This document shows, in pieces, positions 36,755 to 50,114 of a stretch of 64,000 nt of DNA. The DNA comes from Apodospora peruviana. Lineage: Eukaryota > Ascomycota > Sordariomycetes > Sordariales > Lasiosphaeriaceae. The notes beneath the pieces were generated by a model that was given only the letters and a program-made list of their open reading frames with translations, was not told the origin of the DNA and did not search any database. Location: the NCBI GenBank assembly GCA_033439685.1, contig JAUEDM010000002.1, positions 5,952,001 through 6,016,000 of the forward strand. Direction: 5' to 3'. Position 1 is the first letter of the stretch. Every line of letters starts with the position of its first letter. Both the position numbers and the translations under genes were made by a program.

Positions 36755-38872
36755 TTGTCGCACCCACGATGGCAGAGCTTTGAAATGTTTCTCACAATTG
36801 GCTGTCGGGTGGCCCCAAAGCGTGGGCCTGAAAACATCCGGCATCGGCCTTTCCTCCTCCACAGCGACCTCAGAACCTTTTACGATGCTATAAGGATCGG
36901 GTGTTTTGTGTGCCGACAAATTTGGGACTCTCTGCTGCTATGGCGGATGCGTCTTCTGCTGGGTGTTGTCAATGATAAGCATACAGTCCAGAGTTTTGTC
37001 CCCGAATCACACTCGCGCTTCACCAGGGAAATCACCAATATCAAGCACGTTGCTCCACAGCATGATTTCGACTCATCGGAACTGTTCACTTCCGGGATAC
37101 CATATAGTGCAAACAGAACCGCCACTTACTCCAGTGACCTGTATATGAACCTGTTAGGATCATCCTTGTGGGGCCAAAGGTGCCGTACTTGTCCCAAAGC
37201 TTCTGCTTTTGGCCGCTCAGCAAAAGAATGAGTCAATTTTCTATCCAAACCCTGACACCCAGGCCCTTGGTACCTCTACCTCTTCATTACCACAGCTGTG
37301 GAACCACTGGCTCCAAACCTGCCTGGAAACACACACCTCGTACCGTTCTGTGGGCAGAAATAACGCCTTCGTACCGAAAAGGCTGAATGCCGTCGAATAC
37401 GTCACATTAAGTCATTGTTGGGGCACCCATCAGCCGCTCAAGCTGACCGATTCGAACCTCCACGTCTTTTTACGCGAACGCCTTACGAGCATTTTGCCCA
37501 AAACCTACAAGGAGGCAATGGAGATTACTATATCTCTAGGATACCGGTATATTTGGATAGACTCCCTATGTATTATTTAGGGGAACGAGGCGGATTGGTT
37601 GGATCAATCGCCGCGGATGGCAGCAATATACGGACAAGTCCAGTGCAACTTTGCAGCTACGTGGGCATCCGACGGTACCCAAGGTCACTTCAGCCCGGGA
37701 GACCCATTTCAGTCGTCCGGACAACAATTCGTTCAAGCCGGTTGGCAGAGTATCACATTACGTCGGCGCATTTCTGCGACAAGGAGATTTTCGACTCGCC
37801 TCTCAATCAGAGGGGGTGGGTCGTCCAGGAACGATGCTTAGCCTCGAGGCAGCTCTCATTCACCAAACGCCAGGTTTATTGGGAGTGCGCAGAGCTCTTC
37901 GCCTCAGAACAGTTTCCGAATGGTATCCCGGAGGAAGCGTGGAACGAAGATTCCCTCCAAATAGTGCGCCCTGCCAAGAGCCCAAAACCCAGGCTGAACT
38001 TCTATCTCGAGCACGAAAACCTCGAATCCTGGTACTCGCTGGTTGAAATATACTCCAAGTGCAGTTTGTCTCACCCCTCGGACAAAATAATCGCCATTTC
38101 GTCACTAGCTGAATCCATTCGGGACCAAACAGGCGATACATACCTCGCCGGTCTCTGGAAACAGGATTTACACATGCAACTATGCTGGCACATTTACGGT
38201 CCGTTGGATGACACGCTAGGGCTCAAGGCGTCAATTTACCACGCCCCACCCTGGTCGTGTGCCTGCATGGACTTCCGTATATCCAAGGACGAGGACTATT
38301 TGAAGGGTTATGGTAGTAGCAAGGACGTCACTGTCAGCATGGTGGATATTCTGGACGTCACAGTTTCTTCCAGCGACCCAGGAGGCTTACCCAGCTTTTC
38401 ATCTGGCAAATTGCAGATGCGAGCCATTGCTGTGCCTGCAAGCTTTGTGGACATACGTCCGAACGAATGGAGGGCCCGATACAGGGTGCCGGGAAACGAT
38501 CAGGGAAGCGGGAGTCCTGAGCCGGGTCCCTTCTATTTCGAACTTGGAGTCTTGTGGGATGAGAACATACCTTCAGGAGGGCGATTTGTTCAACGGCAGC
38601 ACTGGGAACGGTTGGAACGGCAACGGAACTCAGAACTTATGTTAATCTTGGTCAAGTTTTCGTTCAATGGCTCGGTATGCAGTGCGCAAGGTCTGGTACT
38701 ATCAGAAACCCAAGAGGGTCCGGAACGAAAGTTTATGAGAGTTGCCGCGTTCTCGAGTCTCAGACGTTACAACGATAATTGGTTTCAGGCTACAATATGT
38801 GAAAGGTTGGGAAGGCCTCCGGGTTCTCAAATTCGAGATCGAATCGATCTCGAAAGTGTACACATTCGCTGA
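36755..38872 (+). pseudogene. HET-domain gene, disabled
   Basis: Heterokaryon-incompatibility (HET) family relic. Reading three frames in turn gives an N-terminal GCFVCRQIWDSL block, then the core LSHCWG motif (about 37410), then an IWIDSLCII motif that runs into TAG at 37578-37580, where the family has Gln (CAG). The same frame continues past the stop (GNEADWLDQSPRMAAIYGQ) until about 37690, where the frame shifts to a long open stretch (RGWVVQERCLASRQL to the stop at 38872). The N-terminal join near 37200 also changes frame. HET proteins trigger programmed cell death after fusion of unlike strains; this copy should not make full-length protein. Confidence 0.85.
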
Positions 38873-39639
38873 TTTAGGTCAAGTTATTACTATTTTATAA
38901 GAACAAGCTTGTACAGACCCTGGAAAAATACTAGGTTCTATACATGTACCTGGAAATGGCAGAAGAAATCAAATGTATAGATTCCTCGTCATTACAAGTG
39001 TATCAGAGCAATACATCAGCTCCCTGGTCGTCTCCAAGAATATCACTCAACCAGGCCATGTGACCGAGTCCATCCCAGGACACCATGCAGTTCCTTCCAT
39101 CCGGAGATTTCCTGAAACGGACTCGGATCAGACCGAAAGATCTGGGGTTCAATATACAGAATGATCGCCTACGTAAGGTGTCTCCAGACGATCGGACCAG
39201 AGGATGATATACCAAGAGGAGAAGCAGCGTCTCTAGCGGGCTCTGGCGTAGTACTCGCGTGCGACATCGTTGACGATAAAGGAGCAGCACGCACCGGGGT
39301 TGGGCCTTGACGAAGTTGTATGGAGAAAACCGTGGGTCCTCGATATTATCCGACCCCAAGCGCCCCTACCAAACAGTTTTTACACTTCCTTTATTAAACC
39401 CTTAAGAGCGGACTTGGCGGTGCTCGGCTATGACGGGTAATTCCTGGGGTACCTATTCCCCTGCAACATCGGGAGGGGATGCGGCTTTGAGGACTGGATG
39501 AACCAATGGTCTGGACACAAACATACATAGCTAAAATATTTAAATAAGGCATCCCATCCATCCACGAGCACTTAATCTGCAGTCTAGTGGTCAACATTCA
39601 TTCTCTCCCGATCCAGAAGTGTGAGTGTGTCATCAAAAA
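38873..39639. other. Intergenic, no gene seen
   Basis: Spacer between the HET relic and the SGNH esterase. Several short frames, none supported. Confidence 0.6.
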
Positions 39640-40428
39640 ATGGTCGCCTTCAGCATCTTCCTCAGCCTCATGGCCGCGGGTGCCAGCGCCGTGACCGCGC
39701 AGACGCAGAACGCCACGCTCCGGTACATGCCCTTTGGCGACTCGATTACCGAGATCGTGTGCTGGCGGTCCAAGCTGTGGAACAAGCTGCAGACGACCGA
39801 GTGGGCGTCGGTCGATTTTGTCGGCTCCGGCAAGACGGAGAATAACTGCCGCGACACCAAGTACGACCGCGATAATGAAGGTCACTCGGGTTTCCTGGCG
39901 ATCGACATCGCCAACAAGAAGCAGCTGGTTGGCTGGCTGCAGAAGAACCCGGCCGACGTGATCACGATGCATTTGGGGACCAACGATATCGTCCAACAGA
40001 ACAAGGCCACCACGGATATTATTGCCGCTTTCACGACGCTCATCAAGCAGATGCGGGATCATAACCCCAAGATCAAGATTGTGGTATGGAACCTCCAAAT
40101 CTTGTGAGTGTTGGGTGTGTGTCTGACGATATGAGTAAACTAGGTCGCTCAAATCATCCCCTTGGGTCTGGGCAACTACAACTCCAAGGTCCAGCAGCTC
40201 AACGCGGCCATCACCCCGTGGGCGGTCCAGCAGAACTCCACCGACTCGCCCATCTGGGTCGTGGACCAGTACACGGGCTTCAGCGGGTCGAGCGATAACC
40301 GCGACGGCGTCCACCCCAACGACGGAGGAGACACCAAGATGATGAACGTCTGGTACCCGGCTATCGTCAAGGCGTTCGCGGCTGCGAAGGCCGAAAAGAC
40401 TAAGACCGCTATCACCTTTACGGCTTAA
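39640..40428 (+). CDS. Secreted SGNH/GDSL esterase, CE3-like
   Basis: Exons 39640..40083 and 40144..40428 give 242 residues. The signal peptide (about 1-20) is followed by the nucleophile block FGDSIT (Ser35), an EGHSGF block, the block III motif MHLGTND (about 110) and the C-terminal DGVHPND carrying the Asp-His pair. Together these are typical of carbohydrate esterase family 3 acetyl-xylan esterases. It would deacetylate plant cell-wall polysaccharides outside the cell. The only intron uses GTATGG..ACTAG and keeps frame. It is the one intact gene between three pseudogenes. Confidence 0.92.
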
Positions 40429-41134
40429 AGAGTTGGACTAAAAGCTGCTGGCCTTGGGGATTGATGGACACGAACTTTGTGTTAGGGTTAGAAAAAGCTT
40501 TGTATATAAGATAGTACACCACATCTGTACATGAATATCAAGGTATCCTCCAAACAAATACATTATTCTGGATCACAGGTAGGTAAATAAGGAGTTTTTG
40601 CCCTACCGTCGTGCAACGAATTTCAATAATAGAAGCCGAGTTTTCTCATGAGCCTCCGTTGTTGATCTCCTGATCTTGGTCCCACCAATCACAAAAAACG
40701 GAGCGTGCAAAACCACCAACAAAGTCCCCTAACGTTTCGCACTCCAATTGTGGTCCATGTGCAGAGAGAATCCTGGTACGGGGTACAGGGTGTCCATCGG
40801 TTGGTCCCATTTTGTTGAGAAAAAAAGGAATGTGCTCCTGGACGAATGGCATACAATTGATATTTGGAGGTGGTAAATCCACTCCCCTCTCACAGGACGG
40901 GTTTACAGCGCAACACCATTGGTGGCCCGCTCGCAACTAACAGCGCCACAACGCAATGATTGGCCACACCGTATGTGAATACCATGTATTTGATTTAACT
41001 GTATGTGTCTAAATTTTTAGCGGCCCCCGTTTCGTTATTGGGCTCAACTGACCTTTCCACCAATTTCTCACCACCAGAGTCAATCCGTCTCATGAATGCC
41101 AAACCAGACAGCATAAATCATCATCGCCGCCAAC
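40429..41134. other. Intergenic, no gene seen
   Basis: Spacer between the CE3 esterase and the DUF6604 relic. No supported coding sequence. Confidence 0.6.
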
Positions 41135-42767
41135 ATGTTGCCGGCATCACTCAAAAGCATCTACCAACAGTACAAGGCTGACACTGACGCGGTGGCAACA
41201 TGGCTGGCCACGACGGCTAAAGCCTATGGCTACGGTGTCACTGTCGGGGCCGCTAAGAACGGAGGAGGCAGGAAAAGGGCAAGGCACGGAAGCAAGCCCA
41301 ACCGCCGGACCGTCACTCTCGTCCACATCAGCCACTGGAGAACAGAAGCAGCATGTCCTCGCAATCCGCGACTTCTCTCGGATGGCCGACTACCTTGTCA
41401 GTAGGCCGAGGAAGAAGCCGGTAGGAGCCCGGACCAGCCGCTCTGGTATGCGTGGGCGTGGCAGGTCTACCTGGAGGTCTTGCAGGACATGGGACCGAAC
41501 TGCGAGAGGGCCTACAAGGAGGTGAAGCAGGTGAACCTGGTCGCCAAGAATGCCATGATGGGCGTGCCCGAGTCGTTTCCGGGGCGCCACGATATCTTGG
41601 TCATGGCGACGGCCTGGGACGAGGACCCGATCGAGAAGTCCAAGGACCTCAGCCGATTGCTCGGCGCCCTGCCGCCTGCACCGCCTGAGCAGGCAGACAA
41701 CGAGTTCCACTTCCTCCGCCGCAACCCCATCTACTGCGACCTCTGGGTGCACACCATGCGCTACAAGCTGCACTACCATACGCCGCCCCGAACGCGGCGA
41801 TTTTGGGTACGACGCAGCTCTACCACGCGCTGCGGACCGAGAAGCTGTTGTCTCAGGGACCTGAGGTGGGAGGAGCTGGAGCGCTTCCGCAAGATGCAGG
41901 GCAACTCGACTTTTTCGTGGGCGATCCGCCGACCGACCTCGAGGGGTACTTCAGGAACTATTCCCTGTCGATCGGCAACTCCATCACCAACTGGGCGCGG
42001 AACACCTCGGCGACGAGCAGCAAGAAGACCAAGGTCAACCTGGATAACCGCCGCAACATGAGGAATATGGGCTGGGCGTCGGTACATATGTGCAATCGTA
42101 TCGTGCCAGCGAGGAACGTGCGCCGCTGTCCAAGGAGCTGGTTCAGGTCATTCTGTCCGATGCCGCGCGCCAGGCGATGCGTGACGGCAAGGGTCACCTG
42201 CAGACTGACATCCCTAAGAACAATGACGACACCAAAAGAAGAAAGCTGAAGCCAATACTCCAGCCGGCGTGATCCGTGAGCTCGCGCTAGCCATCCAGGC
42301 CGAGATCCCAGAAATCACGTTCGACTATTTCGCTATGCATGCCCAATGCTTCATTCAAGCTCCTGACCAGGCTCAAGGCCAGGTTCGTCGAGATCGGCGG
42401 CCCTAGGTTCGAGCAGTACATACCCCAGGAGAACCTGCTTCACCTGGCTGTCGGGTACGTGTTCTCGACGGCGTCGGGCCACACGGACTTTAAGGAGAAG
42501 ACTTTCGGGACCAGGGCACTGCTCGACGCCGCTGTTGATGTTATGACAAAGTTTTTGAAGGAAGGCAACGGCGACAAGATTATTACGGCTGGGGAGGTGT
42601 ACGCTTCTGAAGTTAGGAGGTTGGATCTGAGCAATATTGGTGATAGATGGGGGAAGGAGAAACCTTTTCAGGGACATCAGGCAGGAGGCGCAGATGTATG
42701 GTGGTGGTATGGGGGGCTCTATGGGAGGTCCGGGAGGGGTGGATTGTCCTATCCAGTGACGAGGTAA
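41135..42767 (+). pseudogene. DUF6604-family gene, disabled by frameshifts
   Basis: The start LPASLKSIYQQYKADTDAVA is a clear DUF6604 N-terminus. The protein then jumps frame near 41260 (SATGEQKQHVLAIRDFSRMA) and again near 41430 (MGPNCERAYKEVKQVNLVAK). More jumps follow near 41790, 42080 and 42330, before a last coherent stretch ending at 42767. No single frame or plausible set of introns restores it. Function of the family is unknown; its members often occur near HET- and NLR-type genes in fungi. Confidence 0.8.
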
Positions 42768-43238
42768 TCCGTACCTACCATGCCGCCACCACACTTCCTG
42801 AAGAAGTTCGTCCAACGAGAAGCATTGCTAAATCCAAGTTTGTATTACGCCGATCGGTGCCAGCCGCTTGGGTGGCGCGTTTTAACGAGTGTCTTTCCTC
42901 CCACTGGGCAATGTCATTATATACGAAAAAGGGCTGCAATCTCCCAGTGCGATACATCCTGGGTGGCGTGTCGGGCGCGTAGAAGGCGTGTGGTGGGCAT
43001 CAATTGGGAGGATGTGTCAACAAAATGCTCTTTACTTTCGGCTGCGGCAACCATTTATGCGGAACTTGTCAAGAGGCTGCTAGGAAAGTCCCAAAAATGA
43101 GTTCTACCACTTCCCAGCAAGCCCTTTGCGTCGGAAAGTTTCTTTCCTCGGGTTCATTCTCATTGCAACCGTTGTGCGCAGCCTTAGTTGTTGCAGCTAA
43201 TCAATCAGTACGGGCAGCCCTCCCTCGAAATAAGCCGC
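42768..43238. other. Intergenic or further decayed sequence
   Basis: Short frames only. Nothing assignable between the two relics. Confidence 0.5.
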
Positions 43239-45500
43239 ATGGATTCCAACGGGAGCTCAGAGGCACTCCCACGATCGCTGGCACCGCTCTGCAAGCGCTG
43301 CAGAAGCCTAGGAGCGATGCCGGATCGTTTCCGAGTTCGTCCGGACACGGATAACCCGGTCATCTCAGCGCCTGTTCTCTACTCTATCAGCGAGGCATGA
43401 GGTCGCAATTGCCCGCTTTGCGTCCTGATCCTGCAGGCCGTCCGGTCGTTCGGGAATAGAAATCTCAACACCGACAAGGTAACCAAGTTCTCTGTCCAGT
43501 GGGATCTCGACAGACCCCATGCCGAGGATGGCACAGCTCTGGCTAGCAACTTCCCAAGGGCTCAAGGTCTCTTGGACACGCAAGGAGACAATTGCCAGCC
43601 ATGGCCGACAGAGGGACGAAATGATCCTCAGCAGTATCGGCGAGCTGCTGCTTATCAATGTGTCGAGAGCGCGACACGCCCTGGGGGACTACATGCGGAC
43701 ATGGTGGAGGTCCGGCAACGGGAAGGAGGAAAGAGAACTTAGAGAAGTGAGGGAGGAAGTTTACCTTGTCTCTGCGGATAGTACGGATTCATCGCCGGCC
43801 ACCAAGCACTACGGAGACAGCAAGGCCTTGATCGTGAAGTGGCTTGACGCGTGTGAGATGAGACACGACGGTGCGCACCCGCTGTGCCAGGGCAATTGGA
43901 AGCGCCGATTTCGCAGCTTGGTGGACTCGAACTCGTTTGGAGTCATCGATGTCGTCGGCAAGCGGCTTTGCAACCCTCCCGTAAAGAACGGCGAGCCAGC
44001 CCGATTCGGGGCCCTGAGTTATGTTTGGGGCGAGAAAACACGGAGCGGTCACGAGGCATTGCAGACAACAGCCAAAAACGTGTCTTCGCGGATCGAAATT
44101 GGTGGGCTGAGCAAGGTTTGGGACAGGTTTCCGCGAGCAATTCGAGACGCCTTGAATTTGGCTGAGGACCTGATGCACGGCGAGGACGGCAAAGGCCTGG
44201 TCTCTTCGATACGTCTGGATCGACCTGCTTTGCATTGTCCAGGACCGGCTGAGATCGTGGGAGGCCAACGCCAAAAATATGGACCTTATATATGGCAACG
44301 CTGCCTTCACCATTTGCGCGGCAGACGGTGCTGATTCCAACGCAGGGCTCCTAGCGCTCCATTGCAGCGAGAAGGACGAGCCGCGTCGGGCATGGATCAC
44401 CCCGGAGGTGCGGTTGACGGTGTCCAAACCCCCCGAGAGCGTCATCGACGCCTCCGAGTGGAACCACAGGGCGTGGACATTTCAAGAGCACATCCTGTCG
44501 CAACGGTGCGTCATCTTCACCGGGGGCAGGCTCTACTTCGAATGCCGCAAGACCAGCTGGTCGCAGGAAGATGGTCCCAGCGAGGTCGGAAACGGCAGGG
44601 AATTGGCAGCCTGGCACGGCCTGCTCCATCAAGCCTACAAAGACCTCGAGCAAAGGCCGATCCGGGACTGGCTCCTCAACCACACTTGGATCATCTGGCA
44701 CATCCGCGACAGGGAGGGCGGCCTCCACCCCCTGTGGGAGCGGCCGCAGACAGTGCCGCTGTCAAATCGCACCCACCTGATTCCGGGATGCAGGGGGGTA
44801 CAGATCTCGTCGCCGCCCGGGATGCTGTCGTGTCAACGATCTCGACGTCGACGAGAACACAGCCTTGGACGGGGATTATGGCCGCCCGCTCCGGGACACA
44901 TGGTACCGGGATCACGCGCGGGGACAAACAGCCTTCTCCAAGCGCCTCCCAGACCATCCATTTGGGGTCCGCGGGCCGAATCTCAAGGAGACCAGGAATC
45001 ACATGTTCTTCCACAACAGGAGCGGTGGCGGGAGCAGTTATGACGACCACTTGTCCTTTGACGAATCGAAGCCAGATCACCGGCCGTATCAACCTGTACT
45101 GCAGTTCTGGACCCTGGAGTGCGAGTTCCCGGTTGTCCGCGGCGACAACAGCCTGGCCATGAACAACCTACAGAGGTTTAACATCATGGATACCTCGACA
45201 AACTGCCAGCGCGGGACCGTCGTCATGGACGAGGAATGGGCGGACGAACACATAAAGGACGGTCAACGTTGCACATTCGTTGCGCTCTCCGAGGCAAAGT
45301 GCATCACCAAGGAAGAGAAGGACAGCTGGGCAAGATACCCGGGCAGCGCGGAAGAAGGGAGCGAGTGGTGCTGCTTTTACGTCATGGCTGTAACAATGGA
45401 CGTAAAAAGGGGTGTGTCGGAGCGCGTCGGACTGGGCAAAATCTTTCAGCGCGCCTTTCAGAAGTCCGGCTGCAAGTGGAGTGAAATCATACTGGGATGA
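43239..45500 (+). pseudogene. Second HET-domain gene, disabled
   Basis: Relic of a HET gene unlike the one at 36.8 kb. An N-terminal C-x2-C block (LCKRC) and a CPLC block lie in one frame separated by TGA at 43398-43400. A second frame then carries GALSYVWG (about 44010). A frame change near 44200 is needed to reach RYVWIDLLCIVQDRLRSWE, and the next frame carries NHRAWTFQEHILSQR, the usual end of the HET core. At least one more shift between about 44690 and 44870 leads to the last open stretch, ending at 45500. Enough is preserved to name the family, but no functional protein is expected. Confidence 0.8.
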
Positions 45501-47679
45501 GCCAGCCATCCTCTGTCTCCTATTTCTGTATAACAGCTTCTAATCTCTCCAAGTCAACGTATCTTCGTTAGGTTTGTAGGTACCACAATGAAGATTTCAT
45601 GACTTATTACCTGGTAGCGATAAATAGTTCTCCCTGCACTATCTATTTCTGACTCGCAAGGGGCTTGCTTGGGTGGTTTTTCACCTTCTCTCATAAGAGA
45701 ACTCGGCTTCCATTCTTGACATTCTTGACATCCATTCGACCTTCGGGCAAACTCCCCTTATTTACCTGTGATGCAAAAAAGTGTATTTAATCTGAAAGAC
45801 CTACTCATAAAAGAAGGCGCGCCCTCAGAAACTACAGGCATCTAAAAGGGGGAAAATCAAGCTCCATGGCCCCGCACAACTGTGGCCATGTGCAAGATCA
45901 CCCCGAGAAATCCTTCCAAATGGATGGCGTGCAACACTTTCTGACATGGTGGCTGTAATGAAATCCGAGCTGTCTTTCTTAGAATTGGGTCTGGCAGGAA
46001 TCGTGATAAGCCCGGACCAATGTCACAATAAGATGCGAAGTAGTGAGAAATACATGTACTCTCTTCAACACTTGCCAAATCTGTTAGATAGAGTAGTTGA
46101 AACTCGGCTGCCCAGCCACTCAGCAGGTATCCAAATCCTACAAAAGTTTCAAGCATTAGGTCTATCAAGAAACATCCGAACCCTCCAGTCTCGGATCGTA
46201 CCGGTCTCCGGGACCGAGTAGAATTTACATACCTAACCATACCCGGGCCGCTCAATGGGCCGCAGACCTACGGCACATCCCACATACGTACGTTCCCGAC
46301 CCCACGGTCCTGCCGCCTGTCGGTTGTCTCATTGCCGGCCGACCTTAACATGTACCGGTACTGCGCCGCGTGACTGCTGCGGGGGTCCGGCAAAGTTTTC
46401 TTTGAGTGCTTCCAGCTAGGCAGCCGGCATTTATTCATTCACGTTACGCAGTTTCAGTCTCGCGGCGGCCGGTCTTGTCGTTGGAAGGAGAAGCTACTGC
46501 AGTGTATCGGACATTTTCTCGCTTGATGTGTCGGATTTGGAATGATCTAGACCACCACCATTAAGATCTCTGGTGAGATTCCAAAGCCTTGGTAATTCGA
46601 GAGATTTCCTAGGCCGGCTTGGGCTCTTTTAGATTTTGCAATGAATCTGATTCGCCATCACAACGAGACTCACGATTACATTACTTCTCACTGAGAACAG
46701 AAGTGAGCAGCTATAGCGGAGGCGGTATGTTAGTCGGCATTCTGTCATGTAATCACCATATGTTGCTGTTATTGCATGATGCATCATTGAATACAGAGAC
46801 CGATCTGCAGTATCTGTCGACTGTTCTCGTTGGAGATCCAAGGTTCGCCATTGATCACAAAGATCTAGACTGGTATCGATCCGGGTCCGGTCTCTCCCAA
46901 CAGATTCCAGCGACCTGGTGGGTGTCGCGATGGGGGCAGATCCTGATGAAAAACATAGTCAAACTGGAATGATACCTTTGATTGGCTGCGGTATTTGCCG
47001 CTTCAACTCTCAGAGAATTTACGTCCAGTCAGAAATTAAGTGCGCTTCATGTTTGCGGCCGTCTTTGCGGAATACACTTGCTTTTTTAAATCTGGTGGCT
47101 TGATTGCAAAACTGTGGCTTGAATCCCTTTGCTAAGCAACGACCACACCCTCGCGGCTTCGATAGGACACGAGCAGCCTGTGCCGCGAGGCTGACCTCCT
47201 TCGAGGCCAAGCCAAGTCAACAACCGTTGCTGTCTCTGCAGGACTAGATTGGAAATAGTAAAGTCATTTGCCTCGGAAACTCATAATACTGGATACAGAC
47301 TAGGTAGACATACCAAGGCCATGAAGGAAAGCCACAACCTGCTGAAGGAACAGTCGTCAGTTATCGTACCCTGTTTCGGGGGCTGTGCTTTTATACACGC
47401 ACACATATGCATACGATGCAATCACAGTATGCGGTCAGTGGTAAGATATGGCAAGGTTGGGACTGGCGTGGTTGGTAGTTTGGTCTGTCGTGTACACCAT
47501 GTGCCTCTTACGTGTGTATTTGACTATTTGTTGAGAAGAAACAGACGTAAATCATGCAAATAATCTGCTCTTTATTGCCATTTCACGTTCATATTTTCTT
47601 GTAAGATATTTATGGTACAGTTATTTCTTATGAGAGAGTATGCTCAATCTCTTCTTGGCCGTGTTTCTTCGCGCCAAGG
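45501..47679. other. 2.2-kb gap, no gene supported
   Basis: A 132-codon minus-strand frame (45857-46255) begins with TTG and has no family signature. Other frames are short. I see no RNA gene or element ends. Confidence 0.55.
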
Positions 47680-49823
47680 ATGTATTACTACCGACGAGAC
47701 TCTTCATCACTCCCAGTCCTAATCGCCCTACCCCCGGACGACCACGAACCGAGCCCATATACAAGCGGCAGCTACCCTGTGTCCTCACTGTCAACAACTT
47801 CTGTCGTCTCATTGTCGGCGCCCTCTGCTGTCTGGAGACCATCCTACCGCCGTCCGAGTCTATACCGGAGAAGCCTCCACCGCGCCAAAAGCCATCGCAC
47901 TGCAATTACCAGAAACTCCAGTCTCAGAATCATCGACGAGCTGGAAACAACTCCGTGGCGGCCAAAGCCGGACCGAAGCTGGGACTGGGCTGGTGACTCT
48001 GACGGGGAGAACTCGGAATGGGAAGAGAGCATCATCAGACACTACTACGAAACAGATAGTATTGCCCCCGGGGATAACAACGAGTATGGTAGCTACCATG
48101 AGGGCGATGATTCTTGCAGTAAGAAAAAGGAAGAGATCGTGACGACCGTTGAGCCTCCACAGCCACCCACCTCCGTCTTCTCCCCGCGCCAGAAACGAGT
48201 CATCGCATTCGGCGCCAGCTTCGCCGCCTTGTATCTCCCATTGAACGCCTTGATCTACCTGCCTGCTCTGAGACCTCTTGCTCAGGACCTGGGTGTGACG
48301 GTGTTACTGGTGCATCAGACCATCGCGGCATCGTTCCTGGTGGCCGGTATCATCCCGGCCATGGCCGACGACATGCCCGACAATCCTCACCGGGGCCGCA
48401 GGCCGGTGTACCTGGGCACGTGCGCGATCATGATCGGTGCGAATGTCGGGATTGTTCTGCAGAGGTCGTATCCTGCTTTCTTCTTTCTCCGGATGCTGCA
48501 GGCTGCTGGTGCGTCCGGGATGCTGGGCTTTGCCTACGGCGTGATTGCAGACATCGCCACAGCTGCCGAGCGTGGTTCGCTCGTCGGTACCATGCTTCTT
48601 ATGTCTGCTAGACCTTCTTCATCTAACTTTCAATTGCGACATACTGACCAGTCGACCACAGGGCAGATATCGCGTCCAGCATCGGCCCCATCATCGGCGG
48701 TGCTCTGACCCAGCGCTTCGACTGGCGATCCATTTTTGTCTTCCTTGCCATCCTCGCCGGCACCCACTTCTTCATCATGCTGCTCCTCTTTCCGGAGACA
48801 CGGCCGAGTCTCGTCGGCGACGGGAGCGTCAAACTTATCTACCAAGACCTGTTCCACGCTCTTCGACGAGTCCCAACAGTACTCCTACTAAAGAGGAGAA
48901 AGACCACTTCGTTGTTTTCAACAGACGACATGAGCGACACAGCCCCGATAATCATCACCTACGAAGAGCTCCGCGACAACGGATACCACCTTTCACCCGA
49001 GGACAAAAAGCAAGTGGCAGGAGTGACAGTCCTCGCCACCAAAGAACTTCCTCAAGCCCCACCAAAACAGTTTCGAGTTCCAAACCCCTTTGCCTGCCTC
49101 CGCATCTTGCGTCATAAAGGCTCCCTCACCGTCGTTGCCATAGCAGCCATAACCTCCTTCATAAAAACCACCCTCCAAGTGTCCCTGGGCGCCCAGTGCG
49201 CCGTAATCTACGAGCTGACCTCCATCCAAGCCGGGCTGGTCTACATCCCGTCAGGTCTCGGCCGGACCGTCGGCGCTTACGCGGCAGGCAGGTTCGTAGA
49301 CCACAACTACCGCCAGACCGTCGACCAACTATCACTCCCCCATACGCGGAACTTCTCCCGCAAACAACCACAGCTCGACAAGAACTCCCCCAATTTTCCG
49401 CTCGAAACAACCCGTCTGAGAGGCCTGCACTGGATCACACTGATTACAGTGATAACATTAGTAGGCTACGGCTGGACCCTCGAGACGCGGACACACATCA
49501 GTGTGATGTTAGTGTTACAGTTTGTGAACGGCATGTTTAATGCAGCAACGTTTACGCTCTGCGGGACGTTGTTGACGGACCTGAATCCAGGAGGCTCGGC
49601 GAGTGCGCAGGCGGCGGACAATTTGGCACGGAACGCGTGTTCTGCGGTGGGTGTCGCGGTGATTCAGCTGGTGTTTGGAAGCCTAAGACCGCTGCGGGCG
49701 TGTCTTGTTTATGCCGGGATCGCGGCCGTCTGTTTCCCGCTTGGACTGGGGCTGCAGGTTTGGGGGCCAGGTTGGAGGATGGGGGCGAGGTTAAAGATGG
49801 AGCTGTTGGCGAGGATGGAGTAA
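47680..49823 (+). CDS. MFS transporter with long hydrophilic N-terminus
   Basis: Exons 47680..48602 and 48662..49823 give 694 residues. The first 165 residues or so are hydrophilic: Ser/Arg-rich, then acidic. The MFS core begins at FSPRQKRVIAFGASFAALY. A loop-2/3-like motif is weak (ADDMPDNPHRGRRPVY instead of the usual D-x-x-GRRP), suggesting a short insertion there. Family blocks ADIASSIGPIIGGAL (after the intron) and RSIFVFLAIL follow. The intron uses a GTCTGC donor, which is unusual, but it is the join that restores frame and gives MLLM-ADIASS. A long polar loop separates the two halves. Multidrug-type efflux is likely; the substrate is unknown. Confidence 0.85.
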
Positions 49824-50114
49824 TGATGCAGTGATGCAGTATAAGGAGGTGTGTGATGGATGGGCTAACTGTAGAGTGTTTGGCAATGGGCTAGACATGC
49901 GAGGTTCAATAATACTGAGCAGACATTTTCATAATGAGTGGAAGAAAGCAAGTTCATTGAAATATCATGATTAAAAGGTCACATATATCGACGTATGAAG
50001 GCTTGCTGCTAAAGACCCCTATTTACGGACCTGCAGTACGTAGTTAAAAAAAATCACGCATGAGCGTGCCCACACGCCCTAATCCAAACCCAACGACAAA
50101 TCCAAGAGACCCGC

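Noticed and set aside
37415..38872. 485-codon frame as an intact HET gene
   Set aside because: Its first part is out of frame with the LSHCWG and WIDSLCII motifs, which lie in another frame that ends in a stop.
39598..40314. 238-codon minus-strand frame over the CE3 esterase
   Set aside because: Antisense shadow running through the esterase's intron; no family signature.
45857..46255. 132-codon minus-strand frame
   Set aside because: Starts with TTG, has no domain, and no neighbouring exon could be joined.
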